DNA of 64,000 bases, taken from contig NZ_SOEZ01000009.1 in the NCBI RefSeq assembly GCF_004402215.1, positions 1 through 64,000 on the forward strand, in the 5' to 3' direction. Source of the stretch: Cryobacterium tagatosivorans (GTDB lineage: Bacteria > Actinomycetota > Actinomycetes > Actinomycetales > Microbacteriaceae). The translations under genes and the position numbers were made by a program. Each line of letters starts with the position of its first letter. Within the stretch, counting starts at the first letter, position 1. Below the pieces are notes generated by a model. That model saw only the letters and a list, made by a program, of their open reading frames with translations, searched no databases and had not been told where the DNA came from. Shown here one piece after another: positions 38,658 through 48,122 of the stretch.

Positions 38658-38715
38658 AAGCTGGAGTGTGTCTGTATGTTTCAGGCCGGGCGGGTTACGC
38701 GACGGCCCGAGGTGT

Positions 38716-40239
38716 TCAGCCCGCGATAGCGGGAACGCTGAGGAACTCGGTGAATTGCGGCTGGATCTCCGGCGTGACGAGGGCCCTGACCTGGCTGCCG
38801 GTCTCGGCGTACACCGTGGAGAGCACGCGGCCCTGGTCGTGCAGCAGGGCGATGAGGTCGCCGCGCTCGTAGGGGATCAGCAGGTCCAGTTCGATCTGCG
38901 GGCTCGGCAGGATCTCCGCGATCGCGGCCAGCAGCCCCTCGATGCCCTCTCCGCTGTGCGCGGAGACGAAGATCGCGCGGGGCTGGAGGCCGCGGAGGAC
39001 CAGGCGGTCGTCTTCGGTGATGAGGTCGCTCTTGTTGAAGACGACGAGTTCGGGGATGTCCCGGGCGCCGACCTCGCCGATGACGTCGCGCACGGTGGCG
39101 AGCTGGCTCACCGGGTCGGGGTGGGAGGCATCGACGACGTGCACGATGACGTCGGCGTCGGCGACTTCCTCGAGCGTCGACCGGAACGCCTCGACCAGCT
39201 GGTGCGGCAGGTTGCGCACGAAGCCGACGGTGTCGGTCAGCGTGTAGAGCCGGCCGTCTTCCGTGGTGGACTTGCGGACGGTGGCGTCGAGGGTGGCGAA
39301 GAGCGAGTTGTCGACGAGCACTCCGGCGCTGGTGATCCGGTTGAGCAGGCTCGACTTGCCGGCGTTGGTATAGCCGACAATGGCGACGGATGGCACGGCG
39401 TTGCGTTTGCGGTTGGCTCGCTTGGCTTCGCGGGCGGGCTTCATTTCGAGGATCTGCTTGCGCAGTTTGGACATGCGGGTGTGGATGCGCCGGCGGTCCA
39501 GTTCGATTTTCGTCTCACCGGGTCCGCGGGAGCCCATTCCGGCCCCGGCCCCGCCCACCTGGCCGCCGGCCTGGCGGGACATGGAGTCGCCCCAGCCGCG
39601 CAGCCGCGGCAGGAGGTACTCGAGCTGGGCCAGTTCGACCTGGGCCTTGCCCTCGCGGCTTTTCGCGTGCTGGCTGAAGATGTCGAGGATGACGGCGGTG
39701 CGGTCGATGACCTTGACCTTGACGACATCCTCGAGGGCGCGCCGCTGGCTGGGAGCGAGTTCGGTGTCGGCGATGACGGTGTCCGCGCCCATCGCCTGGA
39801 CGATCCCGGCCAGCTCCTCCGCCTTGCCCTTGCCGAGGTACGTGCTCGCGTCGGGCTTGGCCCGGCGCTGCATCAGCCCGTCCAACACGGTCGCGCCGGC
39901 GGTCTCGGCCAGGGCGGCGAGCTCGCGCATCGAGTTCTCGGCGTCAGCGACGGTCCCCTGGGTGTACAGGCCGATCAGCACGACGTTCTCGAGGCGCAGC
40001 TGGCGGTACTCGACCTCGGTGACGTCTTCGAGCTCGGTCGACAGGCTGGGGACGCGGCGGAGCGCGTTGCGGTCTTCGCGGTCCTGCTGCTCGCCGTCAT
40101 GCTCGCCGGTGGAGGTTTCCCCCTGCAGGGCCTGCGCGGAGCCGCTCCGGAAGAGGGCATACCCGGAGGCCCGGCTGTCGGCACTGGCCAGCACGCGTGC
40201 TACTACATCGTCGTCCTGCGGGACTTCTGGTTCAGTCAT
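38716..40239 (-). CDS. hflX: Ribosome-associated GTPase HflX
   Basis: HflX splits stalled or hibernating ribosomes. The 507-residue protein has the HflX N-terminal domain (NVVLIGLYTQG and YLGKGKAEELAGIVQ), a Gly-rich linker (AGGQVGGAGAGMGSRGPGE), then the G domain with G1 GYTNAGKSS, G3 DTVGF and G4 NKSD. An acidic N-terminal extension of about 75 residues (EHDGEQQDREDRN) precedes the conserved part. The ATG at 40239 follows TAGGGT by seven bases and is predicted leaderless. It is divergent from the methyltransferase with only 42 bases between start codons. Confidence 0.95.
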   Translation of the reverse strand: MTEPEVPQDDDVVARVLASADSRASGYALFRSGSAQALQGETSTGEHDGEQQDREDRNALRRVPSLSTELEDVTEVEYRQLRLENVVLIGLYTQGTVADAENSMRELAALAETAGATVLDGLMQRRAKPDASTYLGKGKAEELAGIVQAMGADTVIADTELAPSQRRALEDVVKVKVIDRTAVILDIFSQHAKSREGKAQVELAQLEYLLPRLRGWGDSMSRQAGGQVGGAGAGMGSRGPGETKIELDRRRIHTRMSKLRKQILEMKPAREAKRANRKRNAVPSVAIVGYTNAGKSSLLNRITSAGVLVDNSLFATLDATVRKSTTEDGRLYTLTDTVGFVRNLPHQLVEAFRSTLEEVADADVIVHVVDASHPDPVSQLATVRDVIGEVGARDIPELVVFNKSDLITEDDRLVLRGLQPRAIFVSAHSGEGIEGLLAAIAEILPSPQIELDLLIPYERGDLIALLHDQGRVLSTVYAETGSQVRALVTPEIQPQFTEFLSVPAIAG

Positions 40240-40246
40240 CCCTTTA

Positions 40247-40274
40247 ACCCTAGTTCCTCCATAAGCGATACGTT
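40247..40274. promoter_or_regulatory. Interlocked divergent promoters of hflX and the methyltransferase
   Basis: Minus-strand TAGGGT (40252-40247) and plus-strand TACGTT (40269-40274) each end seven bases before their own start codon and are 16 bases apart. The expected -35 of each promoter falls on the -10 of the other. Confidence 0.6.
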
Positions 40275-40281
40275 CTTTTCT

Positions 40282-40914
40282 ATGGCAGCAGAGCACTACT
40301 TTTCCGCAACGCCCGACAGCACGCTGAAATTGCGCACCGTGACGGTGAACCTGGCCGGGCACCCCTACGAGGTCACCACGGCGAACGCTGTCTTCAGCCC
40401 CGACCACATCGACACGGGCACCCAGGTGCTGCTGGCGAACACGCCGACGCCGCCTCCCGGGGGCGACTTCCTCGACCTCGGCTGCGGCTGGGGCCCGATC
40501 GCCCTGCACCTGGCCCTCTGCTCCCCGCACGCCACGGTGTGGGCGGTGGACGTGAACGAGCGCGCACTGGAACTCGTCCGGATGAACGCCGCGGCGCTCG
40601 GCCTGACGAATGTCACGGCGGTGCTGCCCGGCGACGTCCCGGCCGACGTGATGTTCCGCTCGATCTGGTCTAACCCGCCGATCAGGGTGGGCAAGAGCGA
40701 GCTGCACGGCCTGCTGCGGGCCTGGCTGCCACGCCTAGAAGCCGACGCGGATGCCTGGCTCGTCGTGCAGCGCAACCTCGGTTCGGATTCGCTGCATCGC
40801 TGGCTCGAGGGCGACCTGCCCGACGAGTACACCGTGGCACGGACCGCGACCAGCAAGGGTTTCCGGGTGCTGCATGTGAAACGGCGCGGGCTCGCGGCCG
40901 AGGCCGACGCCTAG
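40282..40914 (+). CDS. RsmC/RlmG-type RNA methyltransferase
   Basis: This 210-residue SAM-dependent methyltransferase carries motif I FLDLGCGWGPIALHLAL near residue 63, an acidic AVDVNERALEL motif, and the catalytic NPP motif in WSNPPIRVGK, typical of N2-guanine or N6-adenine RNA methyltransferases such as RsmC. It covers only the catalytic domain and lacks the N-terminal pseudo-domain of E. coli RsmC, as usual for this shorter family. The ATG at 40282 lies seven bases after TACGTT, so it is probably leaderless. It ends at the 40933 hairpin facing dapF. Confidence 0.85.
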   Translation: MAAEHYFSATPDSTLKLRTVTVNLAGHPYEVTTANAVFSPDHIDTGTQVLLANTPTPPPGGDFLDLGCGWGPIALHLALCSPHATVWAVDVNERALELVRMNAAALGLTNVTAVLPGDVPADVMFRSIWSNPPIRVGKSELHGLLRAWLPRLEADADAWLVVQRNLGSDSLHRWLEGDLPDEYTVARTATSKGFRVLHVKRRGLAAEADA

Positions 40915-40932
40915 CCGCCCCTGGCGTCTGGC

Positions 40933-41004
40933 GCCGACACTCGCCGTTTCCGCCCAGAGTCGCCGTTCTACCGGCGATTCTCGGCACAAGCGGGGACACT
41001 CGGC
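40933..41004. repeat. Imperfect 33-base hairpin, GCCGAGAATCGCCG family
   Basis: Arms 40933-40965 and 40972-41004 match at about 24 of 33 positions. It lies between the convergent methyltransferase and dapF and ends three bases before the dapF stop. The inner part of the right arm repeats, in reverse, the 14-mer of the 11824 element. Confidence 0.65.
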
Positions 41005-41007
41005 TCC

Positions 41008-41889
41008 TTAGCCGAGGCTGAAGACCCCGTCGAAGACGAGCACGGCCGGCCCGGAGAGCGACACGTGCTCACCGTCCTCGGCCGGGAACATCCGCACGCC
41101 GAGCACGCCGCCGGGCACCTCGACCCGCCACTGGTTGGGGGCGCCGGCGCCGGCCCAGTGCCGGGTGGCCAGCGCGGCGGCCACGGCCCCGGTGCCGCAG
41201 GAGAGGGTCTCCCCGCTGCCGCGTTCGTGCACGCGCATCCGGATCCGGCCGACCCCGTCGACGACGAGCGGGTCGTGCGGCACGACGAATTCGACGTTCG
41301 CCCCGGCGGCGGGTTCCGGGTCGAGCTGGGGGATGTAGTTCAGGTCGGCGCTGTCGAGTTCGTCGTCATCGGCCAGGGCGACCACGACGTGCGGGTTGCC
41401 GACGTTGATGCCGAGGCCCGGGCGGGCCACGGCCAGGTTCCTGGCGCGGACGAGGGGCTCTCCGCCGTCGAGCCGCCAGCGCCCGAGGTCCACCTGGTAT
41501 CCGGTCTGGTTGCGCTGCACGTCGCGCACTCCCCCGCGCGTGCCGATGGCGAGCGTGTCGCCGGGAGCCAGCTCCGCGAGCCCCTGCTCGACCAGGTAGC
41601 GCGCGTAGACGCGGATGCCGTTGCCGCACATCTCCGACACCGTCCCGTCGGCGTTCCAGTAGTCCATGAACCATTCGGCCTGGTCGTCTTCGGCCAGCGC
41701 GGCGGCCCCCACGGCCAGGCTCCGCGACCGGACCGCGCGGATGATCCCGTCGCCGCCGATGCCGAACTGGCGGGCGCAGACGGCGCGGATCTGCTCGGGG
41801 GTGAGGTCGATCAGCCCGTCAGGGTCGGCGAAGAGGACGAAGTCGTTGCCGGTGCCCTGGCCCTTGGTGAAGTTGAGATCGATGCCCAT
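41008..41889 (-). CDS. dapF: Diaminopimelate epimerase
   Basis: DapF converts LL- to meso-diaminopimelate for lysine and, in species that use DAP, peptidoglycan. The 293-residue protein has both catalytic cysteines: Cys88 in [14 protein letters not shown] and Cys231 in [13 protein letters not shown]. The ATG is preceded by TAAACT with six bases between, and no Shine-Dalgarno. It lies 37 bases after the end of the miaB-miaA pair but has its own promoter signature. Together with dapA and dapB it covers three steps of lysine synthesis in this window. Confidence 0.96.
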   Translation of the reverse strand: MGIDLNFTKGQGTGNDFVLFADPDGLIDLTPEQIRAVCARQFGIGGDGIIRAVRSRSLAVGAAALAEDDQAEWFMDYWNADGTVSEMCGNGIRVYARYLVEQGLAELAPGDTLAIGTRGGVRDVQRNQTGYQVDLGRWRLDGGEPLVRARNLAVARPGLGINVGNPHVVVALADDDELDSADLNYIPQLDPEPAAGANVEFVVPHDPLVVDGVGRIRMRVHERGSGETLSCGTGAVAAALATRHWAGAGAPNQWRVEVPGGVLGVRMFPAEDGEHVSLSGPAVLVFDGVFSLG

Positions 41890-41895
41890 GGAGCC

Positions 41896-41901
41896 AGTTT
41901 A
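41896..41901 (-). promoter_or_regulatory. -10 element of dapF (leaderless type)
   Basis: Minus-strand TAAACT, six bases before the dapF ATG, in the short gap after miaA. Confidence 0.6.
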
Positions 41902-41926
41902 GGTGGCCGGGTGCACGCGTCCGGCT

Positions 41927-42844
41927 TTACGTCGCGGCGTCCACGTGGCGCAGCGCCTGCTCCGGGCGGTCGGCGTCCGTCGCGTCGATCCACCGGGTGT
42001 GCGGGTCCCGCTTGAACCAGCTCACCTGTCTTCTCGCGTACCGGCGGGTGAACTGCTGCGTCGTTTCGACGGCTTCCTCGCGGGTGAGGGTGCCGTGCAG
42101 CTGGCCGAGCGCCTGGGCGTAGCCGATGGCGCGGCTCGCCGTCACGCCGGTCTCGATCCCGGCCGGGATGAGCCGCTCGGCCTCTTCGACGAGTCCGCCG
42201 GCCCACATGGCCTCGACGCGCGAGTCGAGGCGCGGGGTGAGTTCCTCGCGCGGCATCCGCAGCCCCACGGTCACCGCGGGCCGCCAGTAGACCGGTTCCC
42301 CGGGCAGGGCGGCGCGATGCGGGGCGCCGGTCAGTTCGACGACCTCGAGCGCCCGCACGAGTCGGCGGCCGTTGCTCGGGCCGATCCGGGCCGCGGCCTC
42401 CGGATCGACGGCCTTGAGCCTGCTGTACAGGGCGCCGGGTCCCTGCCCGGCCAGCTCCGCCTCGAGCCGGGCGCGCAGCGCGGGGTCGGTGCCGGGGAAC
42501 TGGAAGTCGTACACGACGGAGGAGATGTAGAGCCCGGAGCCGCCGACGAGGATCGGCACGGCGCCGCGCCCGGCGATGGCCGCGATGGCGGCACGGGCAT
42601 CCCGCTGGTAGTTGGCGACGGTGGCCTCGTCGGTGACGGCAAGGACGTCCAGCAGGTGGTGCGGGATGCCGCGCCGTTCGGCCACCGGAAGCTTGGCCGT
42701 GCCGATGTCCATGCCCCGGTAGAGCTGCATGGCGTCGGCGTTGACGATCTCCGCGGCCTGCCCCCGGGCGGCGAGGCTCTCGGCCAGGTCGAGCGACAGC
42801 TCGGACTTGCCGGTCCCGGTCGGTCCGACGATGACGACGAGCAC
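41927..42844 (-). CDS. miaA: tRNA dimethylallyltransferase
   Basis: MiaA adds a dimethylallyl group to A37 of tRNAs reading U-initial codons. The 305-residue protein begins [20 protein letters not shown] with the P-loop at residues 7-14. It then has [18 protein letters not shown] and the tRNA-binding [12 protein letters not shown] near the C-terminus. The GTG start lies five bases after the miaB stop, so miaB and miaA, which act one after the other on the same base, are co-transcribed. Confidence 0.97.
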   Translation of the reverse strand: MLVVIVGPTGTGKSELSLDLAESLAARGQAAEIVNADAMQLYRGMDIGTAKLPVAERRGIPHHLLDVLAVTDEATVANYQRDARAAIAAIAGRGAVPILVGGSGLYISSVVYDFQFPGTDPALRARLEAELAGQGPGALYSRLKAVDPEAAARIGPSNGRRLVRALEVVELTGAPHRAALPGEPVYWRPAVTVGLRMPREELTPRLDSRVEAMWAGGLVEEAERLIPAGIETGVTASRAIGYAQALGQLHGTLTREEAVETTQQFTRRYARRQVSWFKRDPHTRWIDATDADRPEQALRHVDAAT

Positions 42845-42849
42845 GGGCG

Positions 42850-44472
42850 TCAGCGCTCTCCGTCTGTGACGTCGTAGATCGGGATGGTCGCGGAGCCGCT
42901 GCCCGGTCGCAGCGTCGGCAGGCCGAGCGAGACCGGCCCGGCGGCGCCGTCCGAGCCGTGGGACTCCGGGATGCCGCAGGACTCGGCCTCGAGCCGGTCC
43001 CAGGCGTCCCCGGCGATGGTGCGACGGATGCGCAGGGGCGCGCCGTCGACGGAGTCGGCGATCAGGTGGAACGGGAACGCCTCGGTGACCATGACGGTGA
43101 CCATGTCGCCGGGACGGGGGCGGGGCGATCCGTCCGGCAGGTCGAAGTGCACGAGCCGGCTGTCGGGCGCGCGCCCGCTGAGCCGGTGCGTGTCGGCGTC
43201 CTTGCGTCCCTCGCCGTTGGCGACGAGGAGTTCGACCTCGCGGCCGACGACCTTCCGGTTCTCCTCCCAGGAGATGCGCTCCTGCAGGGCGGCCAGGCGT
43301 TCGTAGCGCTCCTGGACGACAGCCTTGGGGACCTGGTCGGCCATGGTCGCCGCGGGGGTGCCTGGCCGGATCGAGTACTGGAAGGTGAAGGCGGTGGCGA
43401 AGCGTGCTTCCTCTACGACGCGGAGGGTCTCCTGGAAGTCCTCCTCCGTCTCGCCGGGGAAGCCGACGATGATGTCTGTGCTGATGGCGGCGTCGGGCAT
43501 CTGCGCCCGCACCCGGTCAAGGATGCCGAGGAACCTGGCGGAGCGGTAGGAGCGGCGCATGGCCTTGAGGACGCGATCGGAGCCGGACTGGAGCGGCATG
43601 TGCAACTGAGGCATGACCGCCGGGGTCTCCGCCATGGCGTCGATGACGTCGTCGGTGAACGCGGCGGGGTGCGGGCTGGTGAAACGGATGCGCTCCAGCC
43701 CCTCGATCCGGCCGGCCGCACGGAGCAGCTTGCCGAACGCGAGCCGGTCGCCGAACTCGACGCCGTAGGAGTTGACGTTCTGGCCGAGCAGGGTGACCTC
43801 GATGGCGCCGTCATCGACGAGAGCCTGGATCTCCGCGAGGATCTCCCCCGGGCGGCGGTCCTTCTCCTTGCCGCGCAGGGCCGGGACGATGCAGAACGTG
43901 CAGGTGTTGTTGCAGCCGACCGAGATGGACACCCAGCCGCTGTAGCTGGAATCGCGTTTGGTCGGCAGGGTCGACGGGAAGGTCTCGAGGGACTCGAGGA
44001 TCTCCAGCTGGGCCTCGCCGTTGTGCCGGGCGCGCTCGAGCAGGCTGGGCAGGGCGCCCATGTTGTGGGTGCCGAAGACGACGTCGACCCACGGCGCCCT
44101 GGCCAGGATCGTGTCCTTGTCCTTCTGGGCGAGGCAGCCGCCGACGGCGATCTGCATGCCCTCGTGGCGGCGCTTGACGGAGGCGAGGTGGCCCAGGTTG
44201 CCGTAGAGCTTGTTGTCCGCGTTCTCGCGCACGGCGCAGGTGTTGAGCACGACGATGTCGGCCTCGGCGCCGTTCGCCGGAACGTAGCCGGCCGCCTCGA
44301 GGGAACCGCTGAGCCGTTCGGAGTCGTGCACGTTCATCTGGCAGCCGAAGGTGCGCACCTCGTAGCTGCGCGCGCGGCCCTCGGCGTCGACGGCGGCCTC
44401 CGAGGGGGCGATCACGGTCCGCCCGGTGGAGGGCGGCGTGGCACGGGCGGATGTTGCGGTCATGCTGGTCAT
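42850..44472 (-). CDS. miaB: tRNA-2-methylthio-N6-dimethylallyladenosine synthase
   Basis: MiaB is a radical-SAM enzyme that adds the 2-methylthio group to the MiaA product. The 540-residue protein shows the N-terminal cluster cysteines Cys44, Cys79 and Cys113, and the radical-SAM triad Cys187-x3-Cys191-x2-Cys194 (CNNTCTFC). A TRAM domain follows around residues 400-480. The protein continues for about 60 residues past it ([20 protein letters not shown]), longer than typical MiaB. The start may be the ATG at 44472 or the one at 44463. A TAAACT hexamer is nine bases upstream of the first. Confidence 0.96.
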   Translation of the reverse strand: MTSMTATSARATPPSTGRTVIAPSEAAVDAEGRARSYEVRTFGCQMNVHDSERLSGSLEAAGYVPANGAEADIVVLNTCAVRENADNKLYGNLGHLASVKRRHEGMQIAVGGCLAQKDKDTILARAPWVDVVFGTHNMGALPSLLERARHNGEAQLEILESLETFPSTLPTKRDSSYSGWVSISVGCNNTCTFCIVPALRGKEKDRRPGEILAEIQALVDDGAIEVTLLGQNVNSYGVEFGDRLAFGKLLRAAGRIEGLERIRFTSPHPAAFTDDVIDAMAETPAVMPQLHMPLQSGSDRVLKAMRRSYRSARFLGILDRVRAQMPDAAISTDIIVGFPGETEEDFQETLRVVEEARFATAFTFQYSIRPGTPAATMADQVPKAVVQERYERLAALQERISWEENRKVVGREVELLVANGEGRKDADTHRLSGRAPDSRLVHFDLPDGSPRPRPGDMVTVMVTEAFPFHLIADSVDGAPLRIRRTIAGDAWDRLEAESCGIPESHGSDGAAGPVSLGLPTLRPGSGSATIPIYDVTDGER

Positions 44473-44481
44473 AGTGGCTCT

Positions 44482-44487
44482 AGTTTA
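44482..44487 (-). promoter_or_regulatory. Probable -10 element of miaB
   Basis: Minus-strand TAAACT, nine bases before the first miaB ATG. This predicts a leader of at most a few bases. Confidence 0.45.
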
Positions 44488-44527
44488 CGTTTGCGCCGCG
44501 CCTACCGCTCGCCGGCCGAATCCGGGC

Positions 44528-45172
44528 CTAGCGGAACCGGACCGTCGAGGCTCGGCCGGCGGACCGGGACGCCAGCGCCGCCTTCACGGCGAGCCGCACG
44601 GCGCCGGAACTGTACCCCTTGCGCATGAGGAACCCGGTGAGGCGGCGATCGACGGTCTGCTCGTCGAATCGTTCGAGCTGGCCGACCCGTTTGATGGCCA
44701 TCTCGATGGCCCGCTCGGCCTCGTCGTCCGGCAGCTCCTCGAGTTTCTCCAGGATGAGGTTGGCGTCGAGGCCCCTGCGGCGCATCTCCGTCTGCACGCC
44801 CGCACGGCCGAGGCCCTTGCGCTCGTGGTGGCTGTGGATGATCTGGTCGGCGAGTTTCTCCTCGTCGATGTAGTGCAGCTCAGCGAAACGCTCGATGATC
44901 TCCTCGGCCTCGGCCTGGTCGATGTCCGTCGTGCGGAGCACCGTGCGCGCCTCCGAGATGGACAGCGAGCGGCCCCGCAGGCGATGCAGCAGCACCTTCT
45001 CGGCGCGTTCGCGCTCGGCGGTGGCGTCGGTCTCCTCGTGCGCGGCCTGGTCGCCGGCCGGGTCCTCCGGCGGGACGACCCCGGGGAGGTAGGTCACGGA
45101 CGCCAGCGTGCTGTTCTGTGCTGCGTCCTGCGCCGGGTCCTGCGCTGAATCGGATGCTTCGAAATGAACCAT
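44528..45172 (-). CDS. recX: Regulatory protein RecX
   Basis: RecX binds RecA filaments and tunes their activity. The 214-residue protein has an acidic Gln/Ala-rich N-terminal extension (about 60 residues) and then the RecX helical repeats: VLLHRLRGRSLSISEARTVL, ADQIIHSHHERKGLGRAGVQTEMRRRGL, and VDRRLTGFLMRKGYSSGAVR. The ATG at 45172 gives MVHFEAS; a GC-rich frame reads further back. It follows recA by 88 bases on the same strand, the standard actinobacterial order, and is probably co-induced by DNA damage. Confidence 0.93.
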   Translation of the reverse strand: MVHFEASDSAQDPAQDAAQNSTLASVTYLPGVVPPEDPAGDQAAHEETDATAERERAEKVLLHRLRGRSLSISEARTVLRTTDIDQAEAEEIIERFAELHYIDEEKLADQIIHSHHERKGLGRAGVQTEMRRRGLDANLILEKLEELPDDEAERAIEMAIKRVGQLERFDEQTVDRRLTGFLMRKGYSSGAVRLAVKAALASRSAGRASTVRFR

Positions 45173-45260
45173 GCCCGTGACCTGCCTCTCGTGGTGAATC
45201 GTGCGGTGCGGCGCCGTGCCGCCATGCTGCACCGGTGCGGTGCCGCGGATTGGGCCGGGG

Positions 45261-46364
45261 CTAGGCGCCCTTGCGTGCGCTGAGCTTCGTCTGGATCGAC
45301 TCGACCTTCGCGCCGCCCTCGGCCGCGGTGGCGGCCTCCTTGGCTGCCTTGGCCGCCGCGATGCCCTCCGGGCCGACCCCGAGCTTGATCAGGATCTTCT
45401 TCTCGATGTCGTTGGCCATGTCCGGGTTCTTGAGCAGGAAGTTGCGGGAGTTCTCCTTGCCCTGGCCGAGCTGGTCGCCGTCGTAGGTGTACCAGGCGCC
45501 GGACTTCTTGACGATGCCCTGGTCCACTCCGAAGTCGATCAGGCTGCCCTCGCGGGAGATGCCGACACCGTAGATGATGTCGAATTCGGCCTGCTTGAAC
45601 GGCGGGGCCATCTTGTTCTTGACGACCTTGACCCTGGTGCGGTTACCGACGGCTTCGGTGCCGTCCTTGAGGGTTTCTATCCGGCGGATGTCGAGGCGCA
45701 CGGAGGCGTAGAACTTGAGCGCCTTGCCGCCGGCGGTGGTCTCCGGGCTGCCGAAGAACACGCCGATCTTCTCGCGCAGCTGGTTGATGAAGATCATGGT
45801 GGTGTTGGTCTGGCTCAGCCCACCGGTGAGCTTGCGCAGCGCCTGGGACATGAGCCGGGCCTGAAGGCCGACGTGCGAGTCACCCATCTCGCCCTCGATC
45901 TCGGCGCGGGGCACGAGCGCGGCGACGGAGTCGATGACGATCAGGTCGATCGACCCGCTTCGGACGAGCATGTCCGCGATCTCGAGGGCCTGCTCTCCCG
46001 TGTCGGGCTGGGAGACGAGGAGAGCGTCGATGTCGACGCCGAGCTTGCGGGCGTACTCGGGGTCGAGGGCGTGCTCCGCGTCGATGAACGCGGCGATGCC
46101 GCCGCCCTTCTGGGCGTTGGCGATGGCGTGCAGGGTGAGCGTGGTCTTACCGGAGGATTCCGGACCGTAGATCTCGACGATCCGGCCGCGGGGCAGGCCG
46201 CCTATGCCGAGCGCGACGTCCAGCGCGATCGACCCGGTGGAGATGGTTTCGACGGGGGCGCGCTCGTCGCTGCCAAGGCGCATGACGGAGCCCTTGCCGA
46301 ACTGGCGGTCGATTTGGGCGAGTGCCGCTTCCAGGGCCTTCTCGCGATCTGCTGCTGATGCCAT
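45261..46364 (-). CDS. recA: Recombinase RecA
   Basis: RecA forms filaments on single-stranded DNA, exchanges strands and triggers LexA cleavage. The 367-residue protein has Walker A GPESSGKT at residues 67-74, [18 protein letters not shown], and the C-terminal domain. No intein interrupts it, unlike in Mycobacterium tuberculosis. AAGGAGA lies upstream of the ATG. A LexA-type box lies 208-222 bases upstream, so SOS control is expected with a rather long leader. The C-terminal tail ([23 protein letters not shown]) is Ala/Lys-rich. Confidence 0.99.
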   Translation of the reverse strand: MASAADREKALEAALAQIDRQFGKGSVMRLGSDERAPVETISTGSIALDVALGIGGLPRGRIVEIYGPESSGKTTLTLHAIANAQKGGGIAAFIDAEHALDPEYARKLGVDIDALLVSQPDTGEQALEIADMLVRSGSIDLIVIDSVAALVPRAEIEGEMGDSHVGLQARLMSQALRKLTGGLSQTNTTMIFINQLREKIGVFFGSPETTAGGKALKFYASVRLDIRRIETLKDGTEAVGNRTRVKVVKNKMAPPFKQAEFDIIYGVGISREGSLIDFGVDQGIVKKSGAWYTYDGDQLGQGKENSRNFLLKNPDMANDIEKKILIKLGVGPEGIAAAKAAKEAATAAEGGAKVESIQTKLSARKGA

Positions 46365-46558
46365 GTCGTTCTCCTTCGGTCATGCGTGCTGGCGCCTATA
46401 GGCTGTCGTTTCGGTTCACCGGGAAGACCCCGATGCCCCCTGTCGACAAGGCAATTGCTGTCGGTCGTTGACGAATCCGACTGTACGCCGGACCCCCGAC
46501 ACTGGTCGGTAGTCGCGGCGGAAGTGGATAAGCCGTCTTCGACTTCTGCTGTTGAGGA

Positions 46559-46585
46559 GCCTAGCAATATCCGAACAGGTATTCG
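46559..46585 (-). promoter_or_regulatory. LexA (SOS) box and promoter of recA
   Basis: CGAAC-AGGT-ATTCG (46572-46585) matches the SOS consensus at nine of ten positions. A minus-strand TAGGCT (46564-46559) lies just downstream, with the box covering the -35/spacer region. This is 195 bases from the recA start. The remaining gap (46365-46558) holds no gene. Confidence 0.7.
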
Positions 46586-46640
46586 ATGTACCCGCACCCG
46601 GCGGCGTGGCGCACCACGCTCGTACTCGGTCACCGGAAGG

Positions 46641-47345
46641 TCAGTCAGGGTCATTCGCCGAGTCGTCGGCGCGCGCGCCGGCCGCTCTTCGTCCTCGCAT
46701 CCGCCGCAGCACCAGCCAGACAACGACCCCGATAATGGCCGCATAGAGCACGTAGTTGAGGTAGAGCGCATACCTGGCCACCAGCTCGTATTGCGTGCCC
46801 AGGGCGGCGCCCAGAAGGATCAGGAAGGTGTTCCAGATTGCGCTTCCAGCGATCGTGAAGATGCTGAACGAGGCGAGATTCATCCTTGCGGCGCCGGCCG
46901 GCAACGAGACCAGGCTTCGAATCCCCGGCACGAGCCGACCAAAGAAGACGGCCGATCGACCATGCCGGCCGAACCATCGGGCAGCCCTGTCCCAGTCGTC
47001 ACGATCAACGAGGGGGAGTTTCGCCAGCCAGCGAATTGAGCGCTCGAGCCCGAGGCGCGCCCCGAGCCCGTAGAGCAGCAGGGCGCCAAGATATGCGCCC
47101 AGCGTGCTCGTGACGACCAGGAGGGCGCCGTTCAGCTCGCCCTGCTGGCCAAGGAAGCCCGCCAGGGGAAGAATGACCTCGCTCGGGAGGGGCGGAAAGA
47201 CCGTTTCGGCCAGGGTGAACAGGCCCACTCCCCACTCGCCCAGTCGCTCAACAAGGCGAACCGCAACTCCGACAAGCCCCGGGAGGTCGCCGACGGGCGC
47301 GATGGCGCCGTCAACCCTGGCGAACACGTCTGCCCAGGGCGACAC
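46641..47345 (-). CDS. DedA-family membrane protein
   Basis: This 234-residue membrane protein of the DedA/SNARE-associated family is probably a lipid-carrier flippase or envelope homeostasis factor. The pattern ETVFPPLPSEVILPLAGFLGQQG near residue 50 and the FFGRLVPGIRSLVSLPAGAARM segment near 135 are diagnostic. The last contains the conserved Arg-Pro-Gly-Arg region. About five hydrophobic segments are visible. I use the GTG at 47345, 16 bases after DUF3046. Base composition looks lower in GC than the neighbours (36 of 60 at 46801-46860). The gene separates DUF3046 from recA, which are usually adjacent in actinobacteria. Confidence 0.87.
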   Translation of the reverse strand: MSPWADVFARVDGAIAPVGDLPGLVGVAVRLVERLGEWGVGLFTLAETVFPPLPSEVILPLAGFLGQQGELNGALLVVTSTLGAYLGALLLYGLGARLGLERSIRWLAKLPLVDRDDWDRAARWFGRHGRSAVFFGRLVPGIRSLVSLPAGAARMNLASFSIFTIAGSAIWNTFLILLGAALGTQYELVARYALYLNYVLYAAIIGVVVWLVLRRMRGRRAAGARADDSANDPD

Positions 47346-47361
47346 CTCGTCCCGCTGAGGT

Positions 47362-47586
47362 CTACTTGTGCGGGGCGGGAAGCCCCGCGCCGTACCAGCG
47401 GCTCTTGGGCACATCCGTCTCGACGCAGAGCGCGAGCCAGACATCGCGGGCGGGCGTGCCACCGGCGAGGGCCTGGTCGGCCGTGCGACCGCCCAGGGGG
47501 GTCAGCACCAGGTCGCGGGTGAGCACCCGGCCATAGGCGTCGCCGAACTCGTCTTTCAGGGCTTGGCGGAACTCACTCAGTCGCAC
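47362..47586 (-). CDS. DUF3046 family protein
   Basis: This 74-residue protein begins MRLSEFRQALKDEFGDAYGRVL and contains RDLVLTPLGGRTADQALAGG, both typical of DUF3046, a small actinobacterial family normally found just upstream of recA. A GTG start is used. It has no membrane segment or catalytic motif. It lies between clgR and the DedA gene; the function is unknown, and its place beside recA suggests, without proof, a DNA-repair link. Confidence 0.88.
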   Translation of the reverse strand: MRLSEFRQALKDEFGDAYGRVLTRDLVLTPLGGRTADQALAGGTPARDVWLALCVETDVPKSRWYGAGLPAPHK

Positions 47587-47612
47587 AACGCGCCCAACGC
47601 TCGCCGGTCGAC

Positions 47613-47921
47613 CTAGCGGGCCATGATCGTGGAGTCGAAGTTCGAAACGAATTCCTCGGGGATGGTGTCCGGGAACGGTTCGAGGCCTTCGATCACGGCG
47701 AGGCGATCGCCGACTTCACGCATGATGACCGAGATAGGGGTGTCGAGCGCGTCTGCTACGGAAGCGAGAATCTCAGAAGAAGCTTCCTTCTGACCACGCT
47801 CGACCTCGCTGAGGTAACCCAGGGCCACACTGGCCTTGCTGGCTACCTGGCGAAGGGTGCGACCTTTTTGCAGGCGGAAGTCCCTGAGTACATCGCCGAT
47901 TTCTTGACGTACAAGAATCAT
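47613..47921 (-). CDS. clgR: ClgR-like XRE-family transcriptional regulator
   Basis: ClgR activates Clp protease genes in actinobacteria. The 102-residue protein has an XRE-type helix-turn-helix (IGDVLRDFRLQKGRTLRQVASKASVALGYLSEVERGQKEASSEIL, residues 8-52) and a short C-terminal tail. The ATG at 47921 has AAGGAGG upstream; the longer frame to 47981 is unsupported. Position next to cinA, pgsA and ftsK is the same as for mycobacterial and corynebacterial clgR. The ClgR C-terminus often carries a Clp degron; here the tail ends STIMAR. Confidence 0.88.
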   Translation of the reverse strand: MILVRQEIGDVLRDFRLQKGRTLRQVASKASVALGYLSEVERGQKEASSEILASVADALDTPISVIMREVGDRLAVIEGLEPFPDTIPEEFVSNFDSTIMAR

Positions 47922-48122
47922 CGGAACCTCCTTCTCATGCAACTTGAAACTGCTGTCTAGTGATACTGCTGTGTCCATCACGATCGGGTTCGTGGCGGCG
48001 AATGGCTTACGTTACCGCACCCATCCGACACTCCCAGAGTACCCTCGGTCACTGGACTTTCCTTGTGAATGTCGTGTCGTGGCCTCGTGAATCTTGTGAT
48101 TGTAACCACACCCTCCCCGGAA

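Noticed and set aside
38478..38715. SAM or cobalamin riboswitch before metF-metE
   Set aside because: The 238-base leader has a short hairpin and a palindrome but none of the conserved SAM-I/IV or cobalamin-box sequences I could recognise.
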